A DNA stretch of 26,559 bases, from assembly GCA_944332645.1 (NCBI GenBank), contig CALVKK010000002.1, positions 1-26,559 on the forward strand, given 5' to 3'. The stretch is from an uncultured Bacilli bacterium. GTDB taxonomy: Bacteria > Bacillota_I > Bacilli_A > RF39 > UBA660. The translations under genes were made by a program, and so were the position numbers. Shown here piece by piece: positions 13,824 to 22,543 of the stretch. The notes below the pieces were generated by a model. It was not told the DNA's origin. It ran no database searches and was given only the letters and a program-made list of their open reading frames with translations. The number at the start of each line of letters is the position of its first letter. Within the stretch, counting starts at the first letter, position 1.

Positions 13824-14480
13824 TTAACCTCTATTAATAATCTTTTCAATTTCATTCAATGTTCTTTCTTTACTTATTCCACTACCAACAGTAAATAAAT
13901 GTCCGATTTTTTTAAAATAATCTACTAAAGGATAAGTTTCTTCTATGAAAGCTTTATATCTTTTTTCAAATGTTTCCTCGTTGTCATCATTTCTTTTACT
14001 TAATGGACTATTACATAAATCACATGTTCCAAATTTTTTTGGTTTATTTTCTTCAATTAAATCGTTATAAACAGCACCGCAAGTAGAACATGACAAACGT
14101 CCAATAATTCTCGTTTTTATTACCTCTTTACTAGCGTCTAAATAAATAACATCACCAAGAGGACGATTTAATTTAGCTAACAGTTGTAAATAACTTTCAG
14201 CTTGATTAACAGTTCTTGGAAAGCCATCTAAGATATAACCATTTTGGCAATCTTCTTCTTTTATTCTTTTTTCTAATAGTTGTAATACGATTTCATCAGA
14301 AACTAATTGTCCATTTTCCATTGTTTCTTTTACCATATTACCCAAATTTGTTTGGTCATTTACTGCCTTTCGCAACAAATCACCGGTTGAAATATGGGGA
14401 ATATGATATTTTGCAGATAGTAATTTTGCCTGAGTCCCTTTACCAGCAGCAGGTGGTGCAATTAAAATTATATCTTGCAT
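13824..14480 (-). CDS. adk: Adenylate kinase with variant P-loop
   Basis: Interconverts ATP + AMP and 2 ADP. The 218-residue long form has a zinc-binding LID with C131, C134, C153 and C156, the AMP-site motif STGDLLR (31-37) and GFPRT (86-90). The P-loop reads APPAAGKGT (8-16) instead of the usual G-x-P-G-x-G-K-G-T, so two of three glycines are alanine while G13 and K14 remain. Its ATG overlaps the secY stop (TAATG), so the two are translationally coupled. Confidence 0.96.
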   Translation of the reverse strand: MQDIILIAPPAAGKGTQAKLLSAKYHIPHISTGDLLRKAVNDQTNLGNMVKETMENGQLVSDEIVLQLLEKRIKEEDCQNGYILDGFPRTVNQAESYLQLLAKLNRPLGDVIYLDASKEVIKTRIIGRLSCSTCGAVYNDLIEENKPKKFGTCDLCNSPLSKRNDDNEETFEKRYKAFIEETYPLVDYFKKIGHLFTVGSGISKERTLNEIEKIINRG

Positions 14481-15748
14481 TATCTTCTTCCTTTTCTATA
14501 ACTTCTACTTTGAATTTGACTCTCAAGCTGTTTATATGTTTCTAAAGCTACACCAACTACGATTAATAATCCGGTACCGCCGATGGTAACAGAACTTGAA
14601 AGACCAGAAAATAAACCGAATATTACTGGAAGACCAGCTAAAATAGCTAAGAATAAAGCTCCAACAATGGTAATTTTACCTATAACATCACTAATGTAAT
14701 TGGCTGTTTCTTTTCCTGGTCTAATACCTGGAATATAACCACCATTTTTATTTAAATTTTCACTCATTTCACTAGGTTTAATTTGCATGAATGTGTAAAA
14801 ATAAGCGAAAACAAATATCAAAATGATATATAGTGAAAAGCCAACTGGACTATCCATCGCTAAATATTGATTAACAAAATTAGTAAACGCTTCTTTTTTA
14901 ATAAAACTTGCAATAAACGATGGAATTGATATCAAAGCAGATGCAAAGATAACAGGCATAACACCAGATGAATTTAATTTAAATGGAATATAATTTTGTT
15001 TACCACCAAATGTATTGTTTGATTTATTAGCATATTGAACGTTAATTCTTCTTTCGGCTCCTTCAACATAAACGACACCTAAAATAATAGCTATATAAAC
15101 AACAACATATAAAATAAACAATAAAAATCCAGTAAAAGTATTGTCACTAGTTAGTTCTTTAAATGCTGTTGCAAACATTGTTGGCATACTAGAGATAATA
15201 CCAGCCATAATGATTAATGATATCCCATTACCTATTCCTTTTGCGGTTATCTGATCACCAATCCACAATAACAAAGATGTTCCTGCTGTCAAAACTAAAG
15301 CAAATTTTAGATAATCAATATTTAATATTCCTGTTCCAGCATCGCCCAAGAAAGCGAACGAATATATATATCCTTGAAGGAAAGCTAGAGCAATTCCGGT
15401 AATTCTTGTAATCTTATTAAGTTGATTCCTTCCTGTACCACCTTGCTTCTTTAGCTCAGATAAATAAGGAATAATATCCATTGCTAGAATTTGAATAATA
15501 ATTGATGCTGTGATGTATGGCATAACACCTAAGGCAAATATTGAAAATTGGCCTAAGGCTCCACCACCCATAACATTTATTAGTTCAAGAAATCCTAATT
15601 GACTTACTCCTAAGGAGTATTCATCGATTCCAGGAACAATAATCGCTTTACCCAAAATAAAGACAAACAAACAAGCTAAAGTAAATAAAATTCTTTTTTG
15701 GATATCTCTATTTTTAGGATTAAATATTTGCTTAATAGTTGCAAACAT
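14480..15748 (-). CDS. secY: Preprotein translocase subunit SecY
   Basis: The 422-residue channel subunit of the Sec translocase in the plasma membrane. About ten transmembrane helices are visible, the first near residues 20-38. NGISLIIMAGI and the cytoplasmic loop ending NLNKNGGYIPGIRPG match the family's conserved C-terminal half. It starts 1 nt after rplO and overlaps adk by 1 nt, the standard spc order. Confidence 0.97.
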   Translation of the reverse strand: MFATIKQIFNPKNRDIQKRILFTLACLFVFILGKAIIVPGIDEYSLGVSQLGFLELINVMGGGALGQFSIFALGVMPYITASIIIQILAMDIIPYLSELKKQGGTGRNQLNKITRITGIALAFLQGYIYSFAFLGDAGTGILNIDYLKFALVLTAGTSLLLWIGDQITAKGIGNGISLIIMAGIISSMPTMFATAFKELTSDNTFTGFLLFILYVVVYIAIILGVVYVEGAERRINVQYANKSNNTFGGKQNYIPFKLNSSGVMPVIFASALISIPSFIASFIKKEAFTNFVNQYLAMDSPVGFSLYIILIFVFAYFYTFMQIKPSEMSENLNKNGGYIPGIRPGKETANYISDVIGKITIVGALFLAILAGLPVIFGLFSGLSSSVTIGGTGLLIVVGVALETYKQLESQIQSRSYRKGRR

Positions 15749-15749
15749 C

Positions 15750-16193
15750 TTACATCACCTCTATTTTTCCACCAAGGCTCTCTATTGCGTTTTGGGCTGT
15801 ACTAGAAAATTTATGCGCACGAACAGTTAATTTCTTTGTCAATTTTCCTTTTCCTAATACCTTAATGCCATCTAACCCATTTTTAATTAATCCCATTTCT
15901 TTTAATAATTCAGGAGTAATAACAGCTCCATCTTCAAACCTGTTTAAATCACTCAAATTAATAGTTGCATATTTAGTTTTAAATCTTGCGTTAGAAAAAC
16001 CTCTTTTTGGTAAACGACGGAATAAAGGTAATTGTCCACCTTCAAAACCAGGTCTTACTCCTCCGCCTGAACGAGCATTTTGTCCTTTATGACCTTTACC
16101 ACTAGTTTTGCCAAGACCACTACCAGTCCCACGACCAACACGTTTTCTTGTTTTAGTTGCACCTTCATTAGGTTTCATTGTTTGTAATTTCAT
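15750..16193 (-). CDS. rplO: 50S ribosomal protein L15
   Basis: L15 (147 residues) is a large-subunit assembly protein with a long glycine- and arginine-rich N-terminal extension. The segment GRGTGSGLGKTSGKGHKG and FEGGQLPLFRRLPKRGF are diagnostic. Its ATG shares one base with the rpsE stop codon, so there is no room for rpmD (L30), which normally lies between these two genes. Confidence 0.97.
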   Translation of the reverse strand: MKLQTMKPNEGATKTRKRVGRGTGSGLGKTSGKGHKGQNARSGGGVRPGFEGGQLPLFRRLPKRGFSNARFKTKYATINLSDLNRFEDGAVITPELLKEMGLIKNGLDGIKVLGKGKLTKKLTVRAHKFSSTAQNAIESLGGKIEVM

Positions 16194-16696
16194 TATAAGA
16201 TCTCCTCTTTAGTTTTTCCACGTAACATAGCCACTTCTTCAACTGTTTTTTGTGATTTTAAGGCTTTTAATGTTGCATAAGCCATATTAACTTTAGTGTT
16301 TGAGCCAAGTGATTTAGATAAAATGTTTTTAACACCTGCTAACTCAACAACAGCTCTAACAGCTCCACCAGCTTTAACTCCTGTACCTTCGCATGCAGGC
16401 TTAAGTAAAATTTTACTAGCCCCGATTGTTCCGACTGCTTCATGTGGGATTGTACCATTGACAATCGAAACTTTTACAACGTTTTTTGTAGCTGCTGCTA
16501 CAGCTTTTTTTATAGCATCAGGAACTTCGTTGGCTTTACCTGTTCCAATACCAACACGTCCTTTACGATCTCCTACTGCAACAGTTGCTGAAAAACGGAA
16601 ATGACGACCACCTTTAGTTACTTTTGTAACTCGACCAATATTGATAATTTCTTCATCAAATTGTTTTGGGCGTGGTTCTCTTTTAGTTTTTTCCAT
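16193..16696 (-). CDS. rpsE: 30S ribosomal protein S5
   Basis: S5 (167 residues) acts in decoding fidelity and mRNA unwinding at the entry channel. The dsRNA-binding-like N-domain with RVTKVTKGGRHFRFSATV and the C-domain with GGAVRAVVELAGVKNILSKS are clear. It follows rplR by 10 nt and overlaps rplO by one base. Confidence 0.98.
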   Translation of the reverse strand: MEKTKREPRPKQFDEEIINIGRVTKVTKGGRHFRFSATVAVGDRKGRVGIGTGKANEVPDAIKKAVAAATKNVVKVSIVNGTIPHEAVGTIGASKILLKPACEGTGVKAGGAVRAVVELAGVKNILSKSLGSNTKVNMAYATLKALKSQKTVEEVAMLRGKTKEEIL

Positions 16697-16706
16697 AATT
16701 CCCTCC

Positions 16707-17069
16707 TTAAAATTCTAACCCATTTGCACGTGCTGCTTCAGCTAACGCTTTAACACGTCCGTGATAAAGGTATCCACCTCTATCAAAGGTTACTTTCGTA
16801 ATTTTTGCTTTTTTAGCTCTTTTAGCTAAAAGTTCGCCTACTTTAGTAGCTGCCTCAACATTTGAACCATTTTTCAATTTTAGTTCTTTATCGATCGAAG
16901 AAGCGCTAACTAAAGTTATACCTTTAGCATCATCAATGATTTGAGCAAAAATATTACTATTACTTCTAAACACATTTAATCTTGGGCATTCACTAGTACC
17001 TTTAACTTTATTTGTAACACGTGTGTGTCTAGCAAGACGAGCAACATTTCTTGATTCTTTTTTAATCAT
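16707..17069 (-). CDS. rplR: 50S ribosomal protein L18
   Basis: L18 (120 residues) binds 5S rRNA with L5 and anchors the central protuberance. CPRLNVFRSNSNIFAQIIDD and the C-terminal FDRGGYLYHGRVKALAEAAR are typical. A good AGGAG-type site precedes the ATG and the gene lies between rplF and rpsE in standard order. Confidence 0.97.
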   Translation of the reverse strand: MIKKESRNVARLARHTRVTNKVKGTSECPRLNVFRSNSNIFAQIIDDAKGITLVSASSIDKELKLKNGSNVEAATKVGELLAKRAKKAKITKVTFDRGGYLYHGRVKALAEAARANGLEF

Positions 17070-17093
17070 TCTAACGTCTCCTTTTTCTATTTA

Positions 17094-17624
17094 TTAAGCA
17101 GCTTTCTTCCCAACCTTGCGAATAATATGTTCGCCACTATAACGAATCCCTTTACCTTTATAAGGTTCAGGAGGTCTAATTTTACGAACATTAGCTGCAA
17201 ATTCGCCAACTAATTGTTTGTCGGCACCTTTTACAAATAATTCAGTTGTACTCGGAACTTCTAACTTTATTCCCTGTGGAACTTTAACCTCAACTGGATG
17301 GGAAAAACCAGCAGTTACAACTAAATCATTACCTTTTAGTGCAAAACGATAGCCGACACCAACAGCTTCTAATTTTTTTTCAAATCCTTCACTAACACCA
17401 ATAATCATATTTTTTAGATTAGCATTGGCAGTACCATGAAGATTTTTATAATTATCGTTTTCTCGTTTAATAACTATTTCCTCATTGTTGACTTCAACAG
17501 TTATATGTTTATCAAATTCAGTAGAAAGTTCACCTTTAGGACCTTTAACTGTTATTTTATTATCTTCAACTGTTAAAGTTACACCATTAGGAATAGTTAA
17601 TACACGATTTCCTATACGACTCAT
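17094..17624 (-). CDS. rplF: 50S ribosomal protein L6
   Basis: L6 (176 residues) has two repeated alpha/beta domains and sits near the factor-binding site. The start MSRIGNRVLTIPNGV and the C-terminal signature RPPEPYKGKGIRYSGE fix the identity. I use the ATG at 17624, with AAAGGA upstream, and not the in-frame ATG at 17645, which lies within the end of rpsH. Confidence 0.97.
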   Translation of the reverse strand: MSRIGNRVLTIPNGVTLTVEDNKITVKGPKGELSTEFDKHITVEVNNEEIVIKRENDNYKNLHGTANANLKNMIIGVSEGFEKKLEAVGVGYRFALKGNDLVVTAGFSHPVEVKVPQGIKLEVPSTTELFVKGADKQLVGEFAANVRKIRPPEPYKGKGIRYSGEHIIRKVGKKAA

Positions 17625-17638
17625 AATTTCATTCCTTT

Positions 17639-18031
17639 CTACCAAATATAAGCTAATACTTCGCCACCTAAATTAGCAGCTTTAGCATCTTTACCTGTCA
17701 TAATTCCCTGTGATGTTGAAATGATTGCGATACCTAAACCATTTAAAACTTTTGGTATTTCGCTAGATTTAGCATATACTCTTAGTCCTGGTTTTGATAT
17801 TCTTTTCAACCCTGTAATAACTCTTTCTTTATTATCGTATTTTAAACTTAACACAATAATATCTTGGACATTATTTTTCTTAACTTTATAATCGTTGATA
17901 AAGCCTTCATTTTTCAAAATCTTAGCAATTTCTAATTTTACTTTTGAATGAGGGATTTCAACTTCTTTATATCGCATAGCGTTAGCATTACGAATTCTCG
18001 TAAGCATATCAGCGATTGGATCTGTTACCAT
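17639..18031 (-). CDS. rpsH: 30S ribosomal protein S8
   Basis: S8 (130 residues) binds the central domain of 16S rRNA. In several bacteria it is also the spc-operon repressor. DPIADMLTRIRNANA at the start and the C-terminal STSQGIMTGKDAKAANLGGE are diagnostic. AAAGGAGG lies upstream, and the gene is in the usual place after rpsZ. Confidence 0.98.
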   Translation of the reverse strand: MVTDPIADMLTRIRNANAMRYKEVEIPHSKVKLEIAKILKNEGFINDYKVKKNNVQDIIVLSLKYDNKERVITGLKRISKPGLRVYAKSSEIPKVLNGLGIAIISTSQGIMTGKDAKAANLGGEVLAYIW

Positions 18032-18046
18032 ATAATCCTCCTTTTC

Positions 18047-18232
18047 TTACCAACTTGATTTTTTAACACCTGGTATTTGTCCTTTGTAAGCTAATTCTCT
18101 AAAACAAATTCTACAAATCCCATATTTCTTAAGTACAGCATGAGGTCTACCACAAATATTACATCTTGTGTAGGCGCGAACTTTGTATTTTGGTTTACGA
18201 TTAGCTTTTATAATCATGCTTTTTTTAGCCAT
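18047..18232 (-). CDS. rpsZ: 30S ribosomal protein S14, zinc form
   Basis: A 61-residue type Z S14 of the small-subunit head. Its zinc ligands C24, C27, C40 and C43 are all present (CNIC...CRIC), followed by FRELAYKGQIPGVKKSSW. Firmicutes may also carry a zinc-free paralogue elsewhere; none is in this window. Confidence 0.98.
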   Translation of the reverse strand: MAKKSMIIKANRKPKYKVRAYTRCNICGRPHAVLKKYGICRICFRELAYKGQIPGVKKSSW

Positions 18233-18241
18233 AATCTCCTC

Positions 18242-18781
18242 CTATTTTTTAAATGGCATTCCAAAACCTTTTAATAGATCATGTGCTTCTTCATTAGTTT
18301 TAGCAGTTGTTACGAATACAATATCCATACCTCTTACTTTAACGACATCATCATAATTAATTTCAGAGAATATTAATTGTTCAGTTAATCCTAATGTATA
18401 ATTACCACGACCATCGAAAGATTTATTAGATAAACCTCTAAAATCTCTAACTCGAGGTAAGGTAATACTAATTAATTTATCTAAGAAATTATACATATTG
18501 TCGCCACGTAAAGTAACTTTGCAACCGATAGCTTGACCTTCTCTGATTTTGAATCCTGCGATCGCTTTTTTAGCTTTGGTTGCGACTGGTTTTTGACCAG
18601 TGATAATGCTTAAGTCTTTCATTGCAGCTTCTAACATTTTACTGTTATGCGAAGCATCTCCAACACCCATGTTAACGACAATCTTATCTAATTTTGGAAC
18701 TTCCATAATACTTTTATAGTTATATTTGTTTTGTAAATCTTTTACGATTTCATTGTTATATTTCTCTTTTAGGCGGTTCAT
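18242..18781 (-). CDS. rplE: 50S ribosomal protein L5
   Basis: L5 (179 residues) forms the 5S RNP with L18 and contacts P-site tRNA and S13. VVNMGVGDASHNSKMLE, TGQKPVATKAKKAIAGFKIR and the late FVTTAKTNEEAHDLLKGFGMPF are family blocks. It lies 14 nt after rplX. Confidence 0.98.
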   Translation of the reverse strand: MNRLKEKYNNEIVKDLQNKYNYKSIMEVPKLDKIVVNMGVGDASHNSKMLEAAMKDLSIITGQKPVATKAKKAIAGFKIREGQAIGCKVTLRGDNMYNFLDKLISITLPRVRDFRGLSNKSFDGRGNYTLGLTEQLIFSEINYDDVVKVRGMDIVFVTTAKTNEEAHDLLKGFGMPFKK

Positions 18782-18795
18782 AATACCCTCCTTCC

Positions 18796-19104
18796 TTAAT
18801 CAAGATTAGTGTTAGATTTTCTAGCAACTCTAACCTTTTTTCCTGCTTTATTGGTAGTATAGCCTATGCGAGTAGCTTTCTTTGTTTTTGGATCTACTAT
18901 CATGACATTCGACATATGAATTGGGGCTTCTTTTTCGACAATAGAGCCAGATTGTTGTCCATTAGGTTTAATATGTTTTTTTACCATATTAACGCCTTCG
19001 ACAACAACTTTATCTTTATCTTTTAAAATACTGATAATAGTTCCTTCTTTACCTTTACTCTTTCCGGCGATAACAACTACTTTATCTCCTGTTTTTAATT
19101 TCAT
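18796..19104 (-). CDS. rplX: 50S ribosomal protein L24
   Basis: L24 (102 residues) starts large-subunit assembly and lies by the tunnel exit. The KOW motif (KTGDKVVVIAGKSKGKEG, 4-21) and EGVNMVKKHIKPNGQQ identify it. It follows rplN by 9 nt. Confidence 0.97.
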   Translation of the reverse strand: MKLKTGDKVVVIAGKSKGKEGTIISILKDKDKVVVEGVNMVKKHIKPNGQQSGSIVEKEAPIHMSNVMIVDPKTKKATRIGYTTNKAGKKVRVARKSNTNLD

Positions 19105-19113
19105 AGTTTCCTC

Positions 19114-19482
19114 CTATAACACTTCTTTAGCTAGTGATACAATTTTCATGAAATCTTTATCACGTAATTCACGTGCTATTGGACCAAAAACACGAGTTCC
19201 GATTGGACTTTTATCATCTTTAATAATAACACAAGCATTATCATCGAACTTAATGTAAGATCCATCTTCACGTCTTAATCCAAACTTACTTCTAACGATA
19301 ACAGCCTTAACAACTTTTCCTTTTCCTACTGTTCCGTTAGGAGTTGCTTTTTTGACAGTTCCAACAATTATATCACCTATATTACCAGTCTTAACTTTGC
19401 TTCCACCAAGAACACGAATAACAGAAATTTCTCTAGCACCTGAATTATCAGCAACTTTAAGACGACTTTCTTGTTGAATCAT
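19114..19482 (-). CDS. rplN: 50S ribosomal protein L14
   Basis: L14 (122 residues) forms inter-subunit bridges and is a docking site for the silencing factor RsfS. MIQQESRLKVADNSGAREI and RVFGPIARELRDKDFMKIVSLA are invariant blocks, and the length is exactly the family norm. Confidence 0.98.
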   Translation of the reverse strand: MIQQESRLKVADNSGAREISVIRVLGGSKVKTGNIGDIIVGTVKKATPNGTVGKGKVVKAVIVRSKFGLRREDGSYIKFDDNACVIIKDDKSPIGTRVFGPIARELRDKDFMKIVSLAKEVL

Positions 19483-19507
19483 AATTAATCCTCCTTATAA
19501 TTAGCAA

Positions 19508-19759
19508 TTATAAAATAATTGCTTTTTCTACCACTTCAACTAAGCGATAACGTTTAGTTTTAGAAAGTGGTCTTGTTTCTTGGATACGAACAGTATCTCC
19601 AACGACTGCTTCGTTTTTTGGATCATGTGCAGCATATTTCTTAGAATATTTAACACGTTTACCATATTTATTATCTCTTTTGTATGTTTCAATTAATACT
19701 GTGATTGTTTTATCACTTGCATTACTAACTACTTTACCAATTAATTCATGTTTATTCAT
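19508..19759 (-). CDS. rpsQ: 30S ribosomal protein S17
   Basis: S17 (83 residues) is an OB-fold primary binder of 16S rRNA. GKVVSNASDKTITVLIE, KRVKYSKKYAAHDP and IQETRPLSKTKRYRL are diagnostic. It sits between rpmC and rplN. Confidence 0.98.
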   Translation of the reverse strand: MNKHELIGKVVSNASDKTITVLIETYKRDNKYGKRVKYSKKYAAHDPKNEAVVGDTVRIQETRPLSKTKRYRLVEVVEKAIIL

Positions 19760-19768
19760 AGTTACCTC

Positions 19769-19963
19769 CTAGTCATTTAGTTCGCGTTCACGGATGATAG
19801 TTTTCATCTTAGCGACTAACTTTCTTAATTCTCTAATTCTTGAAGGTTTTTCAAGATTTCCAGTTGCTTGGCTAAAACGCAAATTAAATAATTCTTCTTT
19901 ATATTCGGCAATTTTTTTGCTTAATTCTTCAGTTGACATTTCCCTAATATCCTTAGTTTTCAC
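19769..19963 (-). CDS. rpmC: 50S ribosomal protein L29, likely GTG start
   Basis: L29 lies at the tunnel exit and helps form the docking site for SRP and trigger factor. The conserved part reads KDIREMSTEEL, then ELFNLRFSQATGNLEKP and IRELRKLVAKMKT. I place the start at the GTG at 19963, giving 64 residues with the family N-terminus, because GGTGA lies 5 nt upstream. The ATG at 19975 (68 residues) directly abuts the AAGG of the same site and has no proper spacing. The overlap with rplP is 11 nt with the chosen start. Confidence 0.9.
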   Translation of the reverse strand: MKTKDIREMSTEELSKKIAEYKEELFNLRFSQATGNLEKPSRIRELRKLVAKMKTIIRERELND

Positions 19964-20381
19964 GTTTTTCACCATCCTTTTTTACAAATTTACATTTAAT
20001 TGGTAATTTGTGCATTGCAAGGCGTAATGCTTCTCTAGCAACATCTTCTGAAACACCAGCAATTTCAAATAAAATTTTATTCTTTTTAACAACAGCAACC
20101 CATACTTCTGGTTGTCCTTTACCTTTACCCATACGAGTTTCTAAAGGTATTTTGGTCAATGATAAATGAGGGAAAATATTGATCCATACTTTTCCACCAC
20201 GTTTCATATAACGTGTCATTGCGACACGAGCTGCTTCTATTTGTTGTTGAGTTATCCAAGCACCTTCTAAAGCTTGTAACCCATAATCACCAAAATGTAA
20301 TTTGGTATTACCTTTGGCCAATCCATCATAAGGTAATCTATGTGGACGTCTATACTTAGTTCTTTTTGGTATTACGGCCAT
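19953..20381 (-). CDS. rplP: 50S ribosomal protein L16
   Basis: L16 (142 residues) lies near the A site and is a late assembly protein. PKRTKYRRPHR, FGDYGLQALEGAWITQQQIE and the C-terminal AGVSEDVAREALRLAMHKLP are diagnostic. Its ATG at 20381 has AGGGAGGT 7 nt upstream, within rpsC, so the genes overlap by 26 nt. Confidence 0.98.
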   Translation of the reverse strand: MAVIPKRTKYRRPHRLPYDGLAKGNTKLHFGDYGLQALEGAWITQQQIEAARVAMTRYMKRGGKVWINIFPHLSLTKIPLETRMGKGKGQPEVWVAVVKKNKILFEIAGVSEDVAREALRLAMHKLPIKCKFVKKDGEKREN

Positions 20382-21036
20382 CTTTGATACCTCCCTTATT
20401 ATCGACTGAACCTAAAATTTCGCCTTTATATATCCATACTTTAACACCGATTTTTCCATAAGTTGTATTAGCTTCTTTATGAGCATAATCGACATCGGCT
20501 CTTAAAGTATGTAATGGAATTGTTCCTTCTGTATAGCCTTCCGTTCTAGCCATATCAGCTCCACCTAAACGGCCTGATACAGCAGTTTTAATTCCTTTGG
20601 CTCCGGCTTTCATTACATTTCTAATAGCTCTTTTTTGAGCAATACGAAATGAAACACGGTTTTCAATTTGGTGTGCGATATTTTCAGCTACTAAAGCTGC
20701 CACTAAATCTGGTTTCTTGATTTCCAAAATTGAGATTTGAATATCCTCATCCACCAATTTATTTAATTCTTTCTTTAATTTTTCAATTTCCTCACCACCA
20801 TGGCCAATTACGACACCCGGCTTAGCGGTATTGATAATTACATCGGTCTTTTTAGCTGTTCTTTCAATTAAAACATTAGCAACTGAGGCATCTTTTAATT
20901 TTTTACTTAAATATTTACGAATTTTATTATCATTCAATAAATATTTAGCAAAATCTTTGTTTCCAGCATACCAAGTTGACTCCCAAGTTTTATTGATTCC
21001 AACACGAAGTCCGATTGGACTAACTTTTTGACCCAC
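20356..21036 (-). CDS. rpsC: 30S ribosomal protein S3, GTG start
   Basis: S3 (226 residues) lines the mRNA entry channel. GQKVSPIGLRVGI starts the N-domain, the KH motif is TAKPGVVIGHGGEEIEKL, and the C-domain has SGRLGGADMARTEGYTEG. Initiation is at a GTG preceded by AAAGGTGGG. It is 17 nt downstream of rplV and overlaps rplP by 26 nt. Confidence 0.98.
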   Translation of the reverse strand: MGQKVSPIGLRVGINKTWESTWYAGNKDFAKYLLNDNKIRKYLSKKLKDASVANVLIERTAKKTDVIINTAKPGVVIGHGGEEIEKLKKELNKLVDEDIQISILEIKKPDLVAALVAENIAHQIENRVSFRIAQKRAIRNVMKAGAKGIKTAVSGRLGGADMARTEGYTEGTIPLHTLRADVDYAHKEANTTYGKIGVKVWIYKGEILGSVDNKGGIKDGRNTKKN

Positions 21037-21053
21037 GTTTTTCCCACCTTTCT

Positions 21054-21389
21054 TTACTTATTATCACTTACAACAACTGTAATGTGGCTAGTTCTCTTTT
21101 TTATAGGATCGACATGACCACGAGAACCAAATTTCATTCTTTTCATTACTAAGCCTTCATTAATATAGGCTTCTTTTACTTTTAGATCTTCTTTGTTCGC
21201 TCCTAAATTATTAGTAGCATTTGCTGTAGCGCTAGTTAAGACCTTTTTGATTAATCTAGCAGCTTCTTTATTTATGTTAGACAAAATAATATCAGCTTCT
21301 AAAACACTTTTCCCGCGAATTAAATCGATAACTAAACGCGCTTTACGAGGGGCTATTCTTACATTTTTAGCGATAGCTCTTGCTTCCAT
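21054..21389 (-). CDS. rplV: 50S ribosomal protein L22
   Basis: L22 (111 residues) sends a beta hairpin into the exit tunnel, where macrolide-resistance changes map. AKNVRIAPRKARLVIDLIRG and the hairpin tip FGSRGHVDPIKKRTSHITVVV are visible with no deletion. It follows rpsS by 20 nt. Confidence 0.98.
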   Translation of the reverse strand: MEARAIAKNVRIAPRKARLVIDLIRGKSVLEADIILSNINKEAARLIKKVLTSATANATNNLGANKEDLKVKEAYINEGLVMKRMKFGSRGHVDPIKKRTSHITVVVSDNK

Positions 21390-21409
21390 TTGATATTCTC
21401 CCTTCTTGG

Positions 21410-21682
21410 TTATTGTTTACCTTTATCTTCACCGTGTCCACCAAATTTACGTGTTGGTGAGAATTCGCCCAATTTATGTCCAACCATATCTTCTGTTACA
21501 TAAACCGGAATAAATTCTTTACCATTATGAACAGCGAATGTGTGTCCAATAAATTCAGGATATATTGTCGAACGGCGAGACCATGTTTTTATAACTTCTT
21601 TTTTGCCACTTTCGTTAACTACCTTTACTTTTTTCATCAAGCTTTCATCAACAAAAGGACCTTTTTTTAAACTTCTTGCCAT
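21410..21682 (-). CDS. rpsS: 30S ribosomal protein S19
   Basis: S19 (90 residues) lies in the small-subunit head beside S13. ARSLKKGPFVDESLMKKV, TWSRRSTIYPEFIGHTFAVH and LGEFSPTRKFGGHG are all family blocks. It follows rplB by 17 nt. Confidence 0.98.
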   Translation of the reverse strand: MARSLKKGPFVDESLMKKVKVVNESGKKEVIKTWSRRSTIYPEFIGHTFAVHNGKEFIPVYVTEDMVGHKLGEFSPTRKFGGHGEDKGKQ

Positions 21683-21699
21683 CTAATCAATCCTTTCAA

Positions 21700-22530
21700 T
21701 TATTTTTTACGGCGACGTACTATTAATTTGTCGCTACTTTTCTTGTTTTTACGAGTCTTGTACCCAAGAGCTGGTTTACCCCAAGGTGTAACTGGTCCTT
21801 TACGACCGATTGGTGCTCGACCTTCACCACCACCATGTGGGTGATCATTAGGGTTCATAACAGAACCACGAACGGTTGGTTTAATACCCATATGTCTTTT
21901 TCTTCCTGCTTTACCAATACTGACTAATTCATGATCCTCATTACCTACTTCACCAACTGTAGCCCGATTAGTACTAATAACTTTTCTGACTTCGCCACTG
22001 GTTAATCTTAGCAATGCATATTTTCCTTCAAATCCTAAGATTTGAACAGAACTTCCTGCTGAACGCGCTAACTGTCCACCTTTACCAGCTTTTAACTCAA
22101 CATTGTGAATCATCGTTCCTTCTGGCATTTTATTAATTGGTAAGTTGTTTCCAACTTTAATATCAGCATTTTCTCCTGATTCGATTTTCATTCCGACATT
22201 TAATCCTTTAGGAGCAATTATATATCTTTTTTCACCATCAGAATAGGTGATTAATGCAATGTTAGATGTTCTGTTTGGATCATATTCTATTGCGGTAACA
22301 GTACCAATAATATAATCTTTATCTCTTTTAAAATCAATAATACGGTATTTTCTTTTTGCTCCACCACCACGATGACGAACAGTTATTTTACCTTGGTTAT
22401 TACGTCCACCTTTTTTAGTTAAAGTAACAGTCAATGATTTTTCAGGAGTAGTTTTTGTAATTTCGTCGTTGACCATAGTTGACATTCCACGAGTCCCGTT
22501 AGTCATTGCTTTATATGTTTTAACTGCCAT
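21700..22530 (-). CDS. rplB: 50S ribosomal protein L2
   Basis: L2 (276 residues) is needed for subunit association and peptidyl transfer. VRHRGGGAKRKYRIIDFKR, the middle TNRATVGEVGNEDHE and the C-terminal MNPNDHPHGGGEGRAPIGRK are present. The last of these contains the conserved His near the peptidyl transferase centre. Length is normal. It follows rplW by 13 nt. Confidence 0.98.
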   Translation of the reverse strand: MAVKTYKAMTNGTRGMSTMVNDEITKTTPEKSLTVTLTKKGGRNNQGKITVRHRGGGAKRKYRIIDFKRDKDYIIGTVTAIEYDPNRTSNIALITYSDGEKRYIIAPKGLNVGMKIESGENADIKVGNNLPINKMPEGTMIHNVELKAGKGGQLARSAGSSVQILGFEGKYALLRLTSGEVRKVISTNRATVGEVGNEDHELVSIGKAGRKRHMGIKPTVRGSVMNPNDHPHGGGEGRAPIGRKGPVTPWGKPALGYKTRKNKKSSDKLIVRRRKK

Positions 22531-22543
22531 AATATCCTCCTTA

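Noticed and set aside
19769..19975. ATG at 19975 as the rpmC start
   Set aside because: It directly abuts the AAGG of the Shine-Dalgarno. The GTG at 19963 has correct spacing and the family N-terminus. The ATG cannot be fully excluded.
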